49,448 nt of DNA from Pseudomonadota bacterium (GTDB lineage Bacteria > Desulfobacterota > Syntrophorhabdia > Syntrophorhabdales > Syntrophorhabdaceae), in assembly GCA_026388275.1 (NCBI GenBank), contig JAPLKB010000003.1, positions 1 to 49,448 of the forward strand. The letters run 5' to 3'. Position 1 is the first letter of the stretch. Every line of letters begins with the position of its first letter. Made by a program: the position numbers and the translations under genes. Below the pieces are notes generated by a model. That model had not been told where the DNA came from. It searched no databases and saw only the letters and a list, made by a program, of their open reading frames with translations. Of the stretch, positions 8,653 through 17,425 are shown in pieces.

Positions 8653-8735
8653 AGAAAAGAACTAAAAATACTCAAGAAACAAAACAATATTATGAAAACT
8701 TTTGACATAACCAGCCCCTTTAAAAGGAGGAAACG

Positions 8736-9191
8736 ATGAAGAGACTTCTCGATATCCATGATGCAACAAAAGAACTGAACATACTGCGAGCCCTTGAGAA
8801 CTATAAAAGCCCTTTCGAGATTGTAGGAACATACAGGCTGATTGATGACGGTATCAGGCCTGAAGCAACGGTTATTATAAAAGCAAATAAAAAGCAGATG
8901 CATGAAGCTTCAACCGGTGTGGGGCCGGTAGATGCTTTGGCAAATGTATTAAAAATATCACTGTCATCGGTTTTCCCTGCAATCCAGGGCATTAAACTTG
9001 TAGATTTTGCTTCAAGAATCCACGACTCAAGATCCGGGACATCTGCAAAGGTTGAAGTTTCCATTATTTTTACCGATGGCAAGGATATCTGGAGCGTCGC
9101 GGCAGTTTCCGATAACATCAACAAGGCATCCTTTATGGCACTTATAGACGGGTTTGAATATGCGATCATGTCAAAAAGCAATAATGAATAA
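8736..9191 (+). CDS. Stand-alone LeuA-type (isopropylmalate synthase) allosteric domain protein, 151 aa
   Basis: The whole protein after residue ~27 matches the regulatory domain found at the C-terminus of isopropylmalate and citramalate synthases, without any TIM barrel. Compare GVGPVDALANVLKISLSSVFPAIQ here with [24 protein letters not shown] in CimA, and GKDIWSVAAVSDNINKASFMALIDGFEYAI here with [30 protein letters not shown]. Such domains bind leucine or isoleucine and dimerise. A GGAGGAAACG precedes the ATG. It lies about 600 bases after cimA, separated by the two structured repeats. A role as a separate regulatory subunit or amino-acid sensor is inference; a remnant of a lost synthase is possible, but the N-terminal 27 residues and ribosome-binding site look intact. 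Confidence 0.8.
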   Translation: MKRLLDIHDATKELNILRALENYKSPFEIVGTYRLIDDGIRPEATVIIKANKKQMHEASTGVGPVDALANVLKISLSSVFPAIQGIKLVDFASRIHDSRSGTSAKVEVSIIFTDGKDIWSVAAVSDNINKASFMALIDGFEYAIMSKSNNE

Positions 9192-9326
9192 AAACCAGTT
9201 TCATGTTACAGATTGATGGTTTAAACATCAGCAGAAGAAACATTACCTTGACGATCAGCAATGCAAGAGTTATATTAATACCCGAGTTTTAAAGTATTTT
9301 TTTTGGGAGTTTGGAGGTAAATAATC

Positions 9327-9680
9327 ATGCCGATATATGAGTATGAGTGTACAGACTGTGGTAAAAGATTCGAAATATTTCAGAGGATCACAGATAAACC
9401 ATTATCTAAGTGTAAATTTTGCAAGGGTCCACTCAGTAAACTTATTTCAAGCTGTTCCTTTCGCCTTAAAGGTACAGGCTGGTATGCAACTGATTACAAG
9501 AAACCCGTTGATGCTGTAGGGAAAAAGGCAAGCTCAGGAAATGGCGAGGATCATGCCGACACAGTAGAAACAGCTTCAGCAGCTTCAACTGATACAAAGT
9601 CTGATGCAAAGTCTGACACAAAATCTGATGCAAAAACTGATACAAAAACCGTGACAAAAACCGAAAGTGCAAGTGCATAA
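9327..9680 (+). CDS. FmdB-type zinc-ribbon protein with low-complexity tail
   Basis: The N-terminus [19 protein letters not shown] with [13 protein letters not shown] is the FmdB/CxxC_CXXC_SSSS family zinc ribbon (Cys at about 8, 11, 31 and 34), a small regulatory-type domain of unclear function once linked to formamidase/amidase expression. After residue ~60 the protein becomes a Ser/Ala/Thr/Asp/Lys-rich repetitive tail made of units such as TDTKSDAK, encoded by imperfect tandem repeats at about 9590-9660. GGAGGTAAATAATC precedes the ATG. Followed 18 bases later by a 51-residue ORF. Confidence 0.88.
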   Translation: MPIYEYECTDCGKRFEIFQRITDKPLSKCKFCKGPLSKLISSCSFRLKGTGWYATDYKKPVDAVGKKASSGNGEDHADTVETASAASTDTKSDAKSDTKSDAKTDTKTVTKTESASA

Positions 9681-9698
9681 CGTTGATGGAGGAAGATG

Positions 9699-9854
9699 AT
9701 GAACGTAGGAGATAAAGTAAAGTTTACTTTTGCAAAAAAAACGATGGAAGGACAGGTAGATAAAATATTTGCAAAAGCTGTCTACATAAAAGCCGACTTC
9801 CCGAAAGATAAAGGGAAAACAATCAAAAGAAAGATAAAAGATATAAAATCATAG
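9699..9854 (+). CDS. Small basic protein, 51 aa
   Basis: The reading frame MNVGDKVKFTFAKKTMEGQV continues DKIFAKAVYIKADF and ends at TAG 9852-9854. GGAGG at 9688-9692 lies six bases before the ATG at 9699; a second ATG immediately upstream (9696) is too close. The pattern VGDKVKF...GQVDKIFAKAVYIK resembles a small SH3-like/KOW-type barrel seen in short bacterial proteins, but no named family is assigned. About one residue in four is lysine. It follows the FmdB-type gene closely and is likely in the same transcript. Confidence 0.65.
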   Translation: MNVGDKVKFTFAKKTMEGQVDKIFAKAVYIKADFPKDKGKTIKRKIKDIKS

Positions 9855-9865
9855 TCGATTTACAG

Positions 9866-9925
9866 CTCACCATTATTGGTTCACAATAAAAACCTCTGTT
9901 TTTAATATAGACTGTGAATAGTGAG
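9866..9925. terminator. Interrupted inverted repeat between convergent genes
   Basis: CTCAC (9866-9870) and TTCACA (9880-9885) face TGTGAA (9913-9918) and GTGAG (9921-9925), with a central hairpin TAAAAAC (9887-9893) / GTTTTTA (9898-9904). It sits between the 3' ends of the rightward small gene and the leftward PilZ gene, where a two-way terminator would be expected. Confidence 0.35.
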
Positions 9926-9954
9926 TTGATCCTTATGATTTCAAGTAAATATAG

Positions 9955-10626
9955 CTATAGGATCTCTTTTGAACGCAATTCTCTCTGAATATCGAATATT
10001 TTCTTCCCCAGCATATTTTTGAATTGCATGCTTGTATTAATAAACTCTAATGCAACAAATTCCAGGCTTTTAACCCTGGTTTGTTCTTTAGGCTCCCAGG
10101 TCCTGATAACAGTAGCGTTTAGATCAAAAACAGTGCCGTCAATAGAAAGTTTTATCTCAATTATTCTCCCTGGTTCAAGTTTTAACTCCCTGTTATGGCT
10201 TATTTTTGCTCCACCAATAGAAATATCGATTAGATTAACAGGTTTCCTGTAAATAGATATATCAATACCATTGTTGCTTGTAGAGTCAATCCTGAAAAAG
10301 AATCTTAGATTATACGGTTGGGGATTAGCTTTTTTCAAAAGGATAACGGCCGGAGTCTTGTTATCGGCCGATAACTCATAATCATTGGTCAAATTAATGA
10401 TATTTGCATCAAAACCATAACGCACATCTTCTTTGTTTTCTTTTACAATGTAAGTGAGAACAACAGATTTATTGATCCTGCTTTTCAAAACAGGCGGTTC
10501 GGTTTGTGCTATTATCAATTTGTTTTCAATAATATCGAAAATAATAGAATTTCTCACATCACTGATTTCTTTGATGTTATCTGTGTTCATTACAATTTTG
10601 ACTGGCAGCCCTGGTCTTATGTCCAT
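9955..10626 (-). CDS. PilZ-domain protein (probable c-di-GMP receptor)
   Basis: The C-terminal half carries a PilZ domain: the arginine motif RFFFR and, about 30 residues on, the DISIGGAK form of the [D/N]-x-S-x-x-G motif, which together bind cyclic di-GMP. The N-terminal ~110 residues resemble the YcgR-type flagellar-brake domain (MDIRPGLPVKIVM, then beta-rich sequence), so control of motility is plausible. The frame extends to TTG 10671, but no ribosome-binding site is clear for either start; ATG 10626 gives the family-like MDIRPG start and 223 residues. It is the last gene of a leftward group including an L,D-transpeptidase. Confidence 0.8.
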   Translation of the reverse strand: MDIRPGLPVKIVMNTDNIKEISDVRNSIIFDIIENKLIIAQTEPPVLKSRINKSVVLTYIVKENKEDVRYGFDANIINLTNDYELSADNKTPAVILLKKANPQPYNLRFFFRIDSTSNNGIDISIYRKPVNLIDISIGGAKISHNRELKLEPGRIIEIKLSIDGTVFDLNATVIRTWEPKEQTRVKSLEFVALEFINTSMQFKNMLGKKIFDIQRELRSKEIL

Positions 10627-10708
10627 AATATTATGTTTATTATTAATTACATTTTTACGGAATGGAAACAATAAAAAAATATCTATATATTAAATGAAAG
10701 ATTCCTGA

Positions 10709-11446
10709 TTATTTCTTTAACATATCTTTTAATGTATCTACAATTCCCATCATAACAATGGGTTTTCGGGACGGATCCAGCCAGTCAAGAATAGATATGA
10801 TAGTTTCTTCAGACATGGCGATACATCCTGATGTTGGTTTTCTCTTCCCTCTCCAGATATGAAGAAAAATAGCGCTTCCAAGACCTCTTACAACAGGATT
10901 TGCATTATACGCTATGACAATTCCATATTTGTACATACTGTCCTTTCTTCTCATATCTTCAAAGGAAGCTGCCTTTGTATGCCCTCTTTTTACTAATTTG
11001 TTATAGTCAACTGAATCGGGATCATCTACCCAGACATCGTCTTCTGTTGTCTGAAAATAACGCATTTTTGTATGCATTTCCGGTAAATAACCAAAGGCAT
11101 ATTCCAAGGCGTAGACACCGGAGGGAGTTCTGCCATCCCCTTCCCTCTTTATATCCGGCAATGCAAAACCGTTCCTGCCGATTGATGCATCAATCGGCTT
11201 AAGCATTAAATCCCACCGATTGTTACGCCTTTCAAAGGGGTATATTTTAGCTGAAAACAATTCAGGATTATTGCCTACAATTAAGAGTATCTGGTCCGAC
11301 TCTCCTGCCTTTCTTTCGAAAAGAGTCTTCATCCAGGGCAAAACAGCGGCTTCATTGGTTTTTTCATGGGCAGCGGCAACTGTGGCAAATCCGGACATAA
11401 ATAATGCAGAGAAAATAGTTGTTAAGAAAACAAGTAAAAGATTCAC
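10709..11446 (-). CDS. L,D-transpeptidase (YkuD) family periplasmic protein
   Basis: A signal peptide (residues 1-26, ...FATVAAAHE) precedes a YkuD-type catalytic domain: DGRTPSGVYAL, FLHIWRGKRKPTSGCIAMS with the catalytic Cys at residue 208 and a preceding conserved His. YkuD enzymes form 3-3 peptidoglycan cross-links or attach lipoproteins; some relatives with this SGCIAM form have unknown substrates. The start is a GTG whose last bases overlap the stop of glgP (GTGA), so translation is coupled to glycogen phosphorylase. Confidence 0.85.
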   Translation of the reverse strand: MNLLLVFLTTIFSALFMSGFATVAAAHEKTNEAAVLPWMKTLFERKAGESDQILLIVGNNPELFSAKIYPFERRNNRWDLMLKPIDASIGRNGFALPDIKREGDGRTPSGVYALEYAFGYLPEMHTKMRYFQTTEDDVWVDDPDSVDYNKLVKRGHTKAASFEDMRRKDSMYKYGIVIAYNANPVVRGLGSAIFLHIWRGKRKPTSGCIAMSEETIISILDWLDPSRKPIVMMGIVDTLKDMLKK

Positions 11447-13887
11447 GTTTCACTGGGAGATGGTGCCGGCAGGACATGCCAGATATGTTCCGCATATTCA
11501 CGTATAGCTCTGTCGCTTGAGAACTTACCTGAACGTGCAACATTCAGAATGGCCATTTTTGTCCATCGCGCTTCATCCCTATAGGCTTTGCTCACCTCAT
11601 CCTGACATTGGATATATGATGCATAATCGGCCAGAACAAAATACGTGTCATGCTCTAAAAGCGGATTAATAACCGGGTGAAACAATTGAGGCATATCCGG
11701 CGAAAAATATCCCCCCTGAATCTGATCTATAACCTTTTTAAGTTCCAGGTTTTCTTCATAGTATTGACGTGGATTATAGGAGGAGCGCATCGCCACAAGC
11801 TCTTCTGTATTGTGCCCGAAGAGAAAGAAATTATCCTTCCCTACTTCTTCCCTGATCTCAACATTAGCCCCGTCAAGGGTTCCGATGGTCAGGGCACCGT
11901 TTAAGGTAAATTTCATATTGCCTGTTCCTGATGCCTCATATCCTGCAGTAGAAATCTGCTCGGATAGCTCTGCTGCGGGCATGATTCTCTGGGCAAGGCT
12001 AACATCATAATTGGGGACAAAAATGACACGTAATTTGTCGCTCACTACCGGATCGGCTTCACATGCAGCACTTACGTTGTGAATAAGCTTGATAATCAGC
12101 TTACAGATAAAATATCCGGGTGCAGATTTACCCGCAAATAGCACAATTCTGGGTGAAAACTTTTTGTCTATTTTCCCTTCCTTTATTCTGTTAAAGATGG
12201 TGATAACATGCAAAATATTTAAAAGCTGTCTCTTATACTCGTGGAATCTTTTTATTTGACAGTCAAGAAAAAAATCCGGAGAGAGGGACAACCAGAATGC
12301 TTTATAAAGATAATCGTTCAAAGCTCCTTTGTTCAAACTTTTTATCCGGCTGAATTGCTTACAAAAGGTTTTATCGTCAGCAAAGGGTTCCAGTCTTTTC
12401 AACTCCTCAAGGTTTTTTAACCACTCCTCTCCTATTGCCTCGGTAATAAGACCTGAAAGGAGCGGATTAGATTCAAGAAGCCAGCGTCTCTGAGTAATGC
12501 CATTCGTTACATTCCGGAATTTCTCGGGTGTTATTTCACAAAAGTCCTTCAATAAGTCCTGTTTCAAAATGTCTGTATGGAGCGCTGACACGCCATTAAC
12601 AGTGTGGCTGCCTACAACTGCGAGGCGTGCCATATGTATAACCCTCTCGCCATTGCCTGTAATAATGCTCGTTTTGCCCTTTCGTTCCGGTTCATCAGGA
12701 AACTGTTCTGAAACCTGAATAAGAAACCTTCTGTTAATCTCCTCTATAATCTGAAAGTGTCGGGGAAGAAGGTGGGCAAAAAGACCCTCGTACCAGGTCT
12801 CAAGCGCCTCAGGCAAAACCGTATGGTTTGTATAACCAAAGGTTCTTTTAGTTATAGCCCATGCATCATCCCAATAAATCCTGTCCTCATCAACAAGTAT
12901 TCTCATCAGTTCGGCTATTGCAATCGAAGGATGCGTATCGTTGAGCTGTACGGCAACTTTATCGGGAAATTCCTTATAACTCTTATGGAATTTTTTATAC
13001 CTCCTGATAATGTCTTTTAAGGTAGCGCTCACAAAAAAATACTGCTGTTTCAGTCTCAGTTCCTTGCCTGCTGCATACTGGTCACTGGGATAAAGCACTT
13101 TAGAAATGCTTTCGCTGTGACTTTTATCCTGAACAGCGCCAACGTAATCGCCGCTGTTAAAATACTCAAGGTTAAAATCTCTACTGGACTTTGCCGACCA
13201 TAACCGTAGCGTATTTACCGTTTCATTCCGAAACCCCGGGACAGGATAATCGTAAGCCATAGCCATAACCTCTTCTCCACCCACCCATTTCATGCTGAAC
13301 TTTCCGTTTGAGCTTGTACGAGTCTCAATTTCACCATAAAAATGAACCGGGTAGAGGAGTTCAGGTCGCGGCAGTTCCCATGGATTGCCGTATCTTAGCC
13401 AGTTATCAGGAGCTTCTACCTGAAAACCGTCTTTGATCCTTTGAAAAAATATGCCGTACTCATAGCGAATGCCGTAGCCGTATGCAGGATATTGAAGCGT
13501 GGCAAGGGAATCCAGATAACAGGCGGCAAGCCTTCCCAAGCCGCCATTGCCCAACCCGGCATCCCATTCATTCTCAAAAATATCTTCATAGGCAATCCCC
13601 AGGACATCCACGGCCTGTGAATATTCGTCAGACAAACCGAGATTGAGAATATAATTCCGTAACAGTCTGCCAAGAAGAAACTCGAGGGACAGATAATATA
13701 CCCTTTTTGCATCAATATCGTAATATCTTTGCTGGGTTGTAATCCACCGTTCTACAAGCAGGTCACGGACGGAAAGGACAAGAGAATCGAATTTATCCCG
13801 TGAAGTGGCAGAGTACATATCCTTTGCAAGACCATAGGTAAGATTATTCAAAAGCGACTCGCGCAATGCTTCACTGTCTTTTTTCAA
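11443..13887 (-). CDS. glgP: Glycogen/starch/alpha-glucan phosphorylase
   Basis: PLP-dependent GT35 enzyme that releases glucose-1-phosphate from alpha-1,4-glucan. Length of 814 residues is typical. Recognisable blocks are YYLSLEFLLGRLL and ENEWDAGLGNGGLGRLAACYLDS near the N-terminus, NDTHPSIAIAELMR in the middle, and EASGTGNMKFTLNGALTIGT, where Lys 659 should carry pyridoxal phosphate, then GTLDGANVEI. Translation starts at TTG 13887, with a run of five G's five bases before it. The 3' end overlaps the L,D-transpeptidase gene by four bases. No other glycogen genes are nearby. Confidence 0.96.
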   Translation of the reverse strand: MKKDSEALRESLLNNLTYGLAKDMYSATSRDKFDSLVLSVRDLLVERWITTQQRYYDIDAKRVYYLSLEFLLGRLLRNYILNLGLSDEYSQAVDVLGIAYEDIFENEWDAGLGNGGLGRLAACYLDSLATLQYPAYGYGIRYEYGIFFQRIKDGFQVEAPDNWLRYGNPWELPRPELLYPVHFYGEIETRTSSNGKFSMKWVGGEEVMAMAYDYPVPGFRNETVNTLRLWSAKSSRDFNLEYFNSGDYVGAVQDKSHSESISKVLYPSDQYAAGKELRLKQQYFFVSATLKDIIRRYKKFHKSYKEFPDKVAVQLNDTHPSIAIAELMRILVDEDRIYWDDAWAITKRTFGYTNHTVLPEALETWYEGLFAHLLPRHFQIIEEINRRFLIQVSEQFPDEPERKGKTSIITGNGERVIHMARLAVVGSHTVNGVSALHTDILKQDLLKDFCEITPEKFRNVTNGITQRRWLLESNPLLSGLITEAIGEEWLKNLEELKRLEPFADDKTFCKQFSRIKSLNKGALNDYLYKAFWLSLSPDFFLDCQIKRFHEYKRQLLNILHVITIFNRIKEGKIDKKFSPRIVLFAGKSAPGYFICKLIIKLIHNVSAACEADPVVSDKLRVIFVPNYDVSLAQRIMPAAELSEQISTAGYEASGTGNMKFTLNGALTIGTLDGANVEIREEVGKDNFFLFGHNTEELVAMRSSYNPRQYYEENLELKKVIDQIQGGYFSPDMPQLFHPVINPLLEHDTYFVLADYASYIQCQDEVSKAYRDEARWTKMAILNVARSGKFSSDRAIREYAEHIWHVLPAPSPSET

Positions 13888-13985
13888 TCAAACCCCCTTA
13901 TTTATCATTTTAATATAAGAGATTATAATACCATGTTAGGGACATTGATACAAAAAAGTGTACGCCCTAACTTCCCGCAAATATT

Positions 13986-14390
13986 TCATATAGAACTCTT
14001 GAAGGCCTCCCATTCACCTCTTTCTTTCAACACTTCCCGATACACTTCCAGGGCATCATTCACTTTCGGCATCCCACCATAGGTGGCAAGCTGAAATATA
14101 GCTTCTGCAAGCTTTCTCGGATCGCAGCCCACATTCAAAGCACCGTTCAAATGGAGCTTCAATTCTTTTGTTGCCCCAAGGGCAGCAAGTATGGCACAGG
14201 CAACCAACTGTCTTTCGGGCAGAGTAAATACTGTCCTGGAATATAGGTTCCCTGTTATGAACATTGAGAGATCATTGGCAAGATCTTTGTCAAATTCCTT
14301 CCACATCAGGTATGGCGGGTCCATTTTTATGCCTTTACCAAAAAGCTTTTTTGCAGTTTCCTGTGTCTTTTTTCTTATTTCGTCATCCAT
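13986..14390 (-). CDS. Carboxymuconolactone decarboxylase-family protein
   Basis: The 134-residue protein matches the PcaC/CMD fold: FTLPERQLVACAILAALGAT-KELKLHLNGALNVGC, then LAEAIFQLATYGGMPKVNDAL. The AhpD-type Cys-x-x-Cys is absent, which argues against a peroxidase and for the PcaC-like side of the family, but the true substrate is unknown and such orphan CMD proteins occur in many anaerobes without the protocatechuate pathway. AGGAGG lies about nine bases before the ATG. Next in the same direction is the SpoIIE-type phosphatase, ending 13 bases before it. Confidence 0.82.
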   Translation of the reverse strand: MDDEIRKKTQETAKKLFGKGIKMDPPYLMWKEFDKDLANDLSMFITGNLYSRTVFTLPERQLVACAILAALGATKELKLHLNGALNVGCDPRKLAEAIFQLATYGGMPKVNDALEVYREVLKERGEWEAFKSSI

Positions 14391-14403
14391 GATTCATATC
14401 CTC

Positions 14404-16344
14404 CTATTCTTTTTTTACGTTTCCTTTATATTGAATTACCATCATAGTTATATCATCTGATTGAGGCATGTCTTGAACAAAATATTCTATTTCTTCCATT
14501 ATTCCATCTATAATATCCTTTATAGATTCTTCCTTTAATCTTATAATCCCCTGCTCAAGCCTTTTATCCGAGAAAAATTCGCCATTTTTGTTCATAGCCT
14601 CGTTAACACCATCCGTATAGAGATATATGCTGTCGCCTGGCTCCAAGGTAAGCTTATCTATCGTGTACTTCGCATCATCTATAACACCCACAACAATCCC
14701 GCCGGTGCTTTTGATCATGCTTACCTCGCCTGTTTTCCTGATAATCAGGGGAGGATTATGCCCCCCGTTTGTATATTCCATTTCTCCGTTGCAAACATTC
14801 AAGATAGCACAAAATATTGTTACAAACATATTCGTATCATTGCCTACACACAATTCTTCATTAACCCTTGAAATAATTCGATCCGGAGTAAGTCCCACAG
14901 TAGCCTTTGACTTAATAAGCGTCTTTGTGACAGCCATGAAAAGGGAAGCAGGAATGCCCTTTCCTGAAACATCGGCAATAACAAAACAGAGGTGATCATG
15001 GTCTATCTGAAAGAAATCATAAAAATCACCGCCCACCTCTTTTGCCGGCCGTATCATTGCATAGATATCAAATTCCATCCTATCCGGGAATGGAGGGAAC
15101 ATCTTGGGAAGTATACTCATCTGTATATCATGCGCAACTTTTAATTCACTCTCCATCCTTTCCTTTAACGCAGTGGTCTCGGTAAGTTCTTCAATATAAG
15201 CCTTCAGCGATGTTTTCATATACCCGAATGCCTCTGTAAGCCTTCCGACTTCATCGCCCGATGTTACAACCGGCAACTCTATATCAAGATTGCCTGAGCC
15301 TATCCCTTCCGTTGCCTTCGCCATTGCCCTGAGCGGTCCTGTAATTGAGCGGGCAATATAGACTGTTGCTACAGCAAGAAGAAATATACCGCTAACCCCA
15401 AGAAAAAAAACTATTTTATTAAGCCTGACAATGTCTTCCATCAACTCATCCTGCGGAAAAAGAACAGCAAGAGACCAGCCGTTCGATTCGATCGGGACGT
15501 GCGTCATCCAGCACTCCTTACCGGTTAGAACACTGCTGGCCATAAAAGGGGTAAGACTTGATTCGCCTTTTATCATTCTTCGTCCTATTTCCCTTAAGCC
15601 TTTTTTATCGCGAGCCTCTGCAATAGAAAAAATAGTTTCATTCATGATCAGCTCTTTCATCGGATGAGTAACATACGTACCATTTTTTGAGATCAAAAAC
15701 CCATATCCGGTCTTGAGAATCTTTATGGAAGATACAATTTCTCTTAATTTTTCGATAGATACCTCAACAACGACAACACCGGCAAGCTGTCTCCTGCCAT
15801 CGGTGTTTTTATAGAAAGGGACTCCATATGAACACATCAGAATACCTCTGCTATCATCAAAATAGGGCTCTGTCCATTCAGGCCTTTGCAACTCTTTCGG
15901 TATCTGGTACCAATCCCGGAAGAAGTAATTGTAATGTTTATCGAGATGTTTAAAACTGATTCCGCCTTCTTCCTTAAAAAAACATGGAGCGAAATATTCG
16001 GCATCTTTTTTAAAGGCATAAGGTTCAAAAGCTATAGTAATTCCGTATATTTCAGGGTTTTTCTTCGCAACAGTATAGAGAAGCTGGTAAAGTTCCGATT
16101 CATTATATGAACTGTTTTCAAGAAAATAGGATATATTCTCCGGGATTTTTTGGGCCGAAGCAAGGACAGCCTCAATCTTGTTTTTTGATGCGAGAATAAG
16201 GTTCTTTGAATTTTCTCCAATACCTCTCTCAATTATCTGTCTGGAAACATAATGATTATAACCAAAGATCGGCGTAAAAATACATATGCTGCTAAGCGTA
16301 AAAAGGAGAACAAGTTTGAATGCAATACCTTTATTTTTTAGCAT
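14404..16344 (-). CDS. Membrane sensor with Cache, HAMP and SpoIIE/PP2C phosphatase domains
   Basis: One transmembrane segment near the N-terminus (KLVLLFTLSSICIFTPIFGY) and a second at about residues 293-315 bracket an extracytoplasmic dCache-type sensor. A HAMP domain follows (ARSITGPLRAMAKATEGIGS), then a coiled linker and a SpoIIE-type PP2C domain (EVGGDFYDFFQID, VIADVSGKGIPASLFMA, NGGHNPPLII, YTDGVNEAMN, QSDDITMMVI) with the metal-binding aspartates. These proteins dephosphorylate anti-anti-sigma factors in partner switches. ATG 16344 (MLKNKGIAFKL) is preferred to ATG 16371, which has no ribosome-binding site. It overlaps the upstream binding-protein gene by 14 bases. No anti-sigma partner genes lie nearby. 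Confidence 0.9.
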   Translation of the reverse strand: MLKNKGIAFKLVLLFTLSSICIFTPIFGYNHYVSRQIIERGIGENSKNLILASKNKIEAVLASAQKIPENISYFLENSSYNESELYQLLYTVAKKNPEIYGITIAFEPYAFKKDAEYFAPCFFKEEGGISFKHLDKHYNYFFRDWYQIPKELQRPEWTEPYFDDSRGILMCSYGVPFYKNTDGRRQLAGVVVVEVSIEKLREIVSSIKILKTGYGFLISKNGTYVTHPMKELIMNETIFSIAEARDKKGLREIGRRMIKGESSLTPFMASSVLTGKECWMTHVPIESNGWSLAVLFPQDELMEDIVRLNKIVFFLGVSGIFLLAVATVYIARSITGPLRAMAKATEGIGSGNLDIELPVVTSGDEVGRLTEAFGYMKTSLKAYIEELTETTALKERMESELKVAHDIQMSILPKMFPPFPDRMEFDIYAMIRPAKEVGGDFYDFFQIDHDHLCFVIADVSGKGIPASLFMAVTKTLIKSKATVGLTPDRIISRVNEELCVGNDTNMFVTIFCAILNVCNGEMEYTNGGHNPPLIIRKTGEVSMIKSTGGIVVGVIDDAKYTIDKLTLEPGDSIYLYTDGVNEAMNKNGEFFSDKRLEQGIIRLKEESIKDIIDGIMEEIEYFVQDMPQSDDITMMVIQYKGNVKKE

Positions 16345-17347
16345 GGCCTGTAAAATCAACAAAGAAATCATCGAAAGCGGGCGCCTTTTTTATAATACCG
16401 TTTTCTTTAAGCACTTTGCATACTCTTATAAAATCAGATTCTGTAAGTATACCTGTGGGGAGCAAACTGCCGTCATCAGGCAGTATAAGGTCCCTCATTC
16501 TCTCAAGCATCCATTTCTGATGAACTCTGTTCACAGGGACGTTTGCTGTGGACATATATTTTAATACAATATCCAATGCTTCATCTGGATGTCCAAAGGA
16601 ATAAAACCAGCCTTCCAAAGAAGCTTTCACAAAAGCATGAACAAGTTCCGGATCTTCTTTTAAAGTACTATCAAGTGTATAAATACCATCTTCAGGAAAA
16701 TTCAATTCATGTTCATAAAAAAAGAAGGTTGTCAGTTCTTCAGGATTAAGACCTGCGTTGATTATAGTATGATATTCGTTATACCACATAGCGGATGCGA
16801 CATCGACACCATCCCTGAGAAAAAGATTTACAGAATATGATTGGGGGACAATGATTGCCTTCAAATTATACTTTTTTAAAAAAGCTAACGGCTGTAATTG
16901 AAAATCAGTTCTCCAAAGCCCTATTTTCTTGCCATTTATATCTTCCGGTCTGAAAATACCCCTTGCCTTCTTGGCAATGAGCATGAGCGCCGAACGCTGG
17001 ATGATTTGGCCCACATTGACAAGTTTTATCCCCTGCGAGTGTTTTTGGATTGCAGCCGATAGCCATGCGGTTGCAAAATTCACTTCTCCCCTGCTCAGCA
17101 GATCCAGTGAAGGCCTGTTTGGCCCTCCTTGCAATATATTAAGGGCAATACCATGTTTTTTGTAAAAACCTTTTTCAAAGGCAACAAAATATCCGGCAAA
17201 TTGTGACTGAGGACTCCAATGGGGTATAAAGGTCACCCTTTTAAGGTTCTCCTGAGCATTTACTGTCACGGAAACGCAGAGAATAAAAATTACAAAAGAG
17301 AGGCAACGACATGCAGAGATAAATTTGACCATTTCTGAAATATACAT
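16331..17347 (-). CDS. NMT1/THI5-like periplasmic substrate-binding protein
   Basis: After a signal peptide (to about residue 31, ...VSVTVNAQ) the protein follows the NMT1/SsuA-like type II binding-protein pattern: FIPHWSPQSQFAGYFVAFEKGFYKKHGI, NRPSLDLLSRGEVNFATAWLSAAI, EDINGKKIGLW, and a C-terminal LESFV-like region (DPELVHAFVKASLEGWFYSF). Members bind pyrimidines, thiamine precursors, sulfonates or similar molecules. No permease or ATPase genes adjoin it; instead it overlaps, by 14 bases, the sensor phosphatase that follows. It may therefore present a ligand to the phosphatase's Cache domain rather than feed a transporter (inference). Start is ATG 17347 or the in-frame ATG at 17332; neither has a strong ribosome-binding site. 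Confidence 0.87.
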   Translation of the reverse strand: MYISEMVKFISACRCLSFVIFILCVSVTVNAQENLKRVTFIPHWSPQSQFAGYFVAFEKGFYKKHGIALNILQGGPNRPSLDLLSRGEVNFATAWLSAAIQKHSQGIKLVNVGQIIQRSALMLIAKKARGIFRPEDINGKKIGLWRTDFQLQPLAFLKKYNLKAIIVPQSYSVNLFLRDGVDVASAMWYNEYHTIINAGLNPEELTTFFFYEHELNFPEDGIYTLDSTLKEDPELVHAFVKASLEGWFYSFGHPDEALDIVLKYMSTANVPVNRVHQKWMLERMRDLILPDDGSLLPTGILTESDFIRVCKVLKENGIIKKAPAFDDFFVDFTGHAKK

Positions 17348-17425
17348 ATTATCCCGATAAAAATAAAGGGATTATTGTATACCCTCACAAGTAGTATCCA
17401 GGGGAAAAATAAAAACAAAATATAT

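Noticed and set aside
8313-8705. Several 60-95 codon ORFs through the second structured repeat
   Set aside because: Same reason as for the first copy; contain the duplicated 37-base unit and have no ribosome-binding sites.
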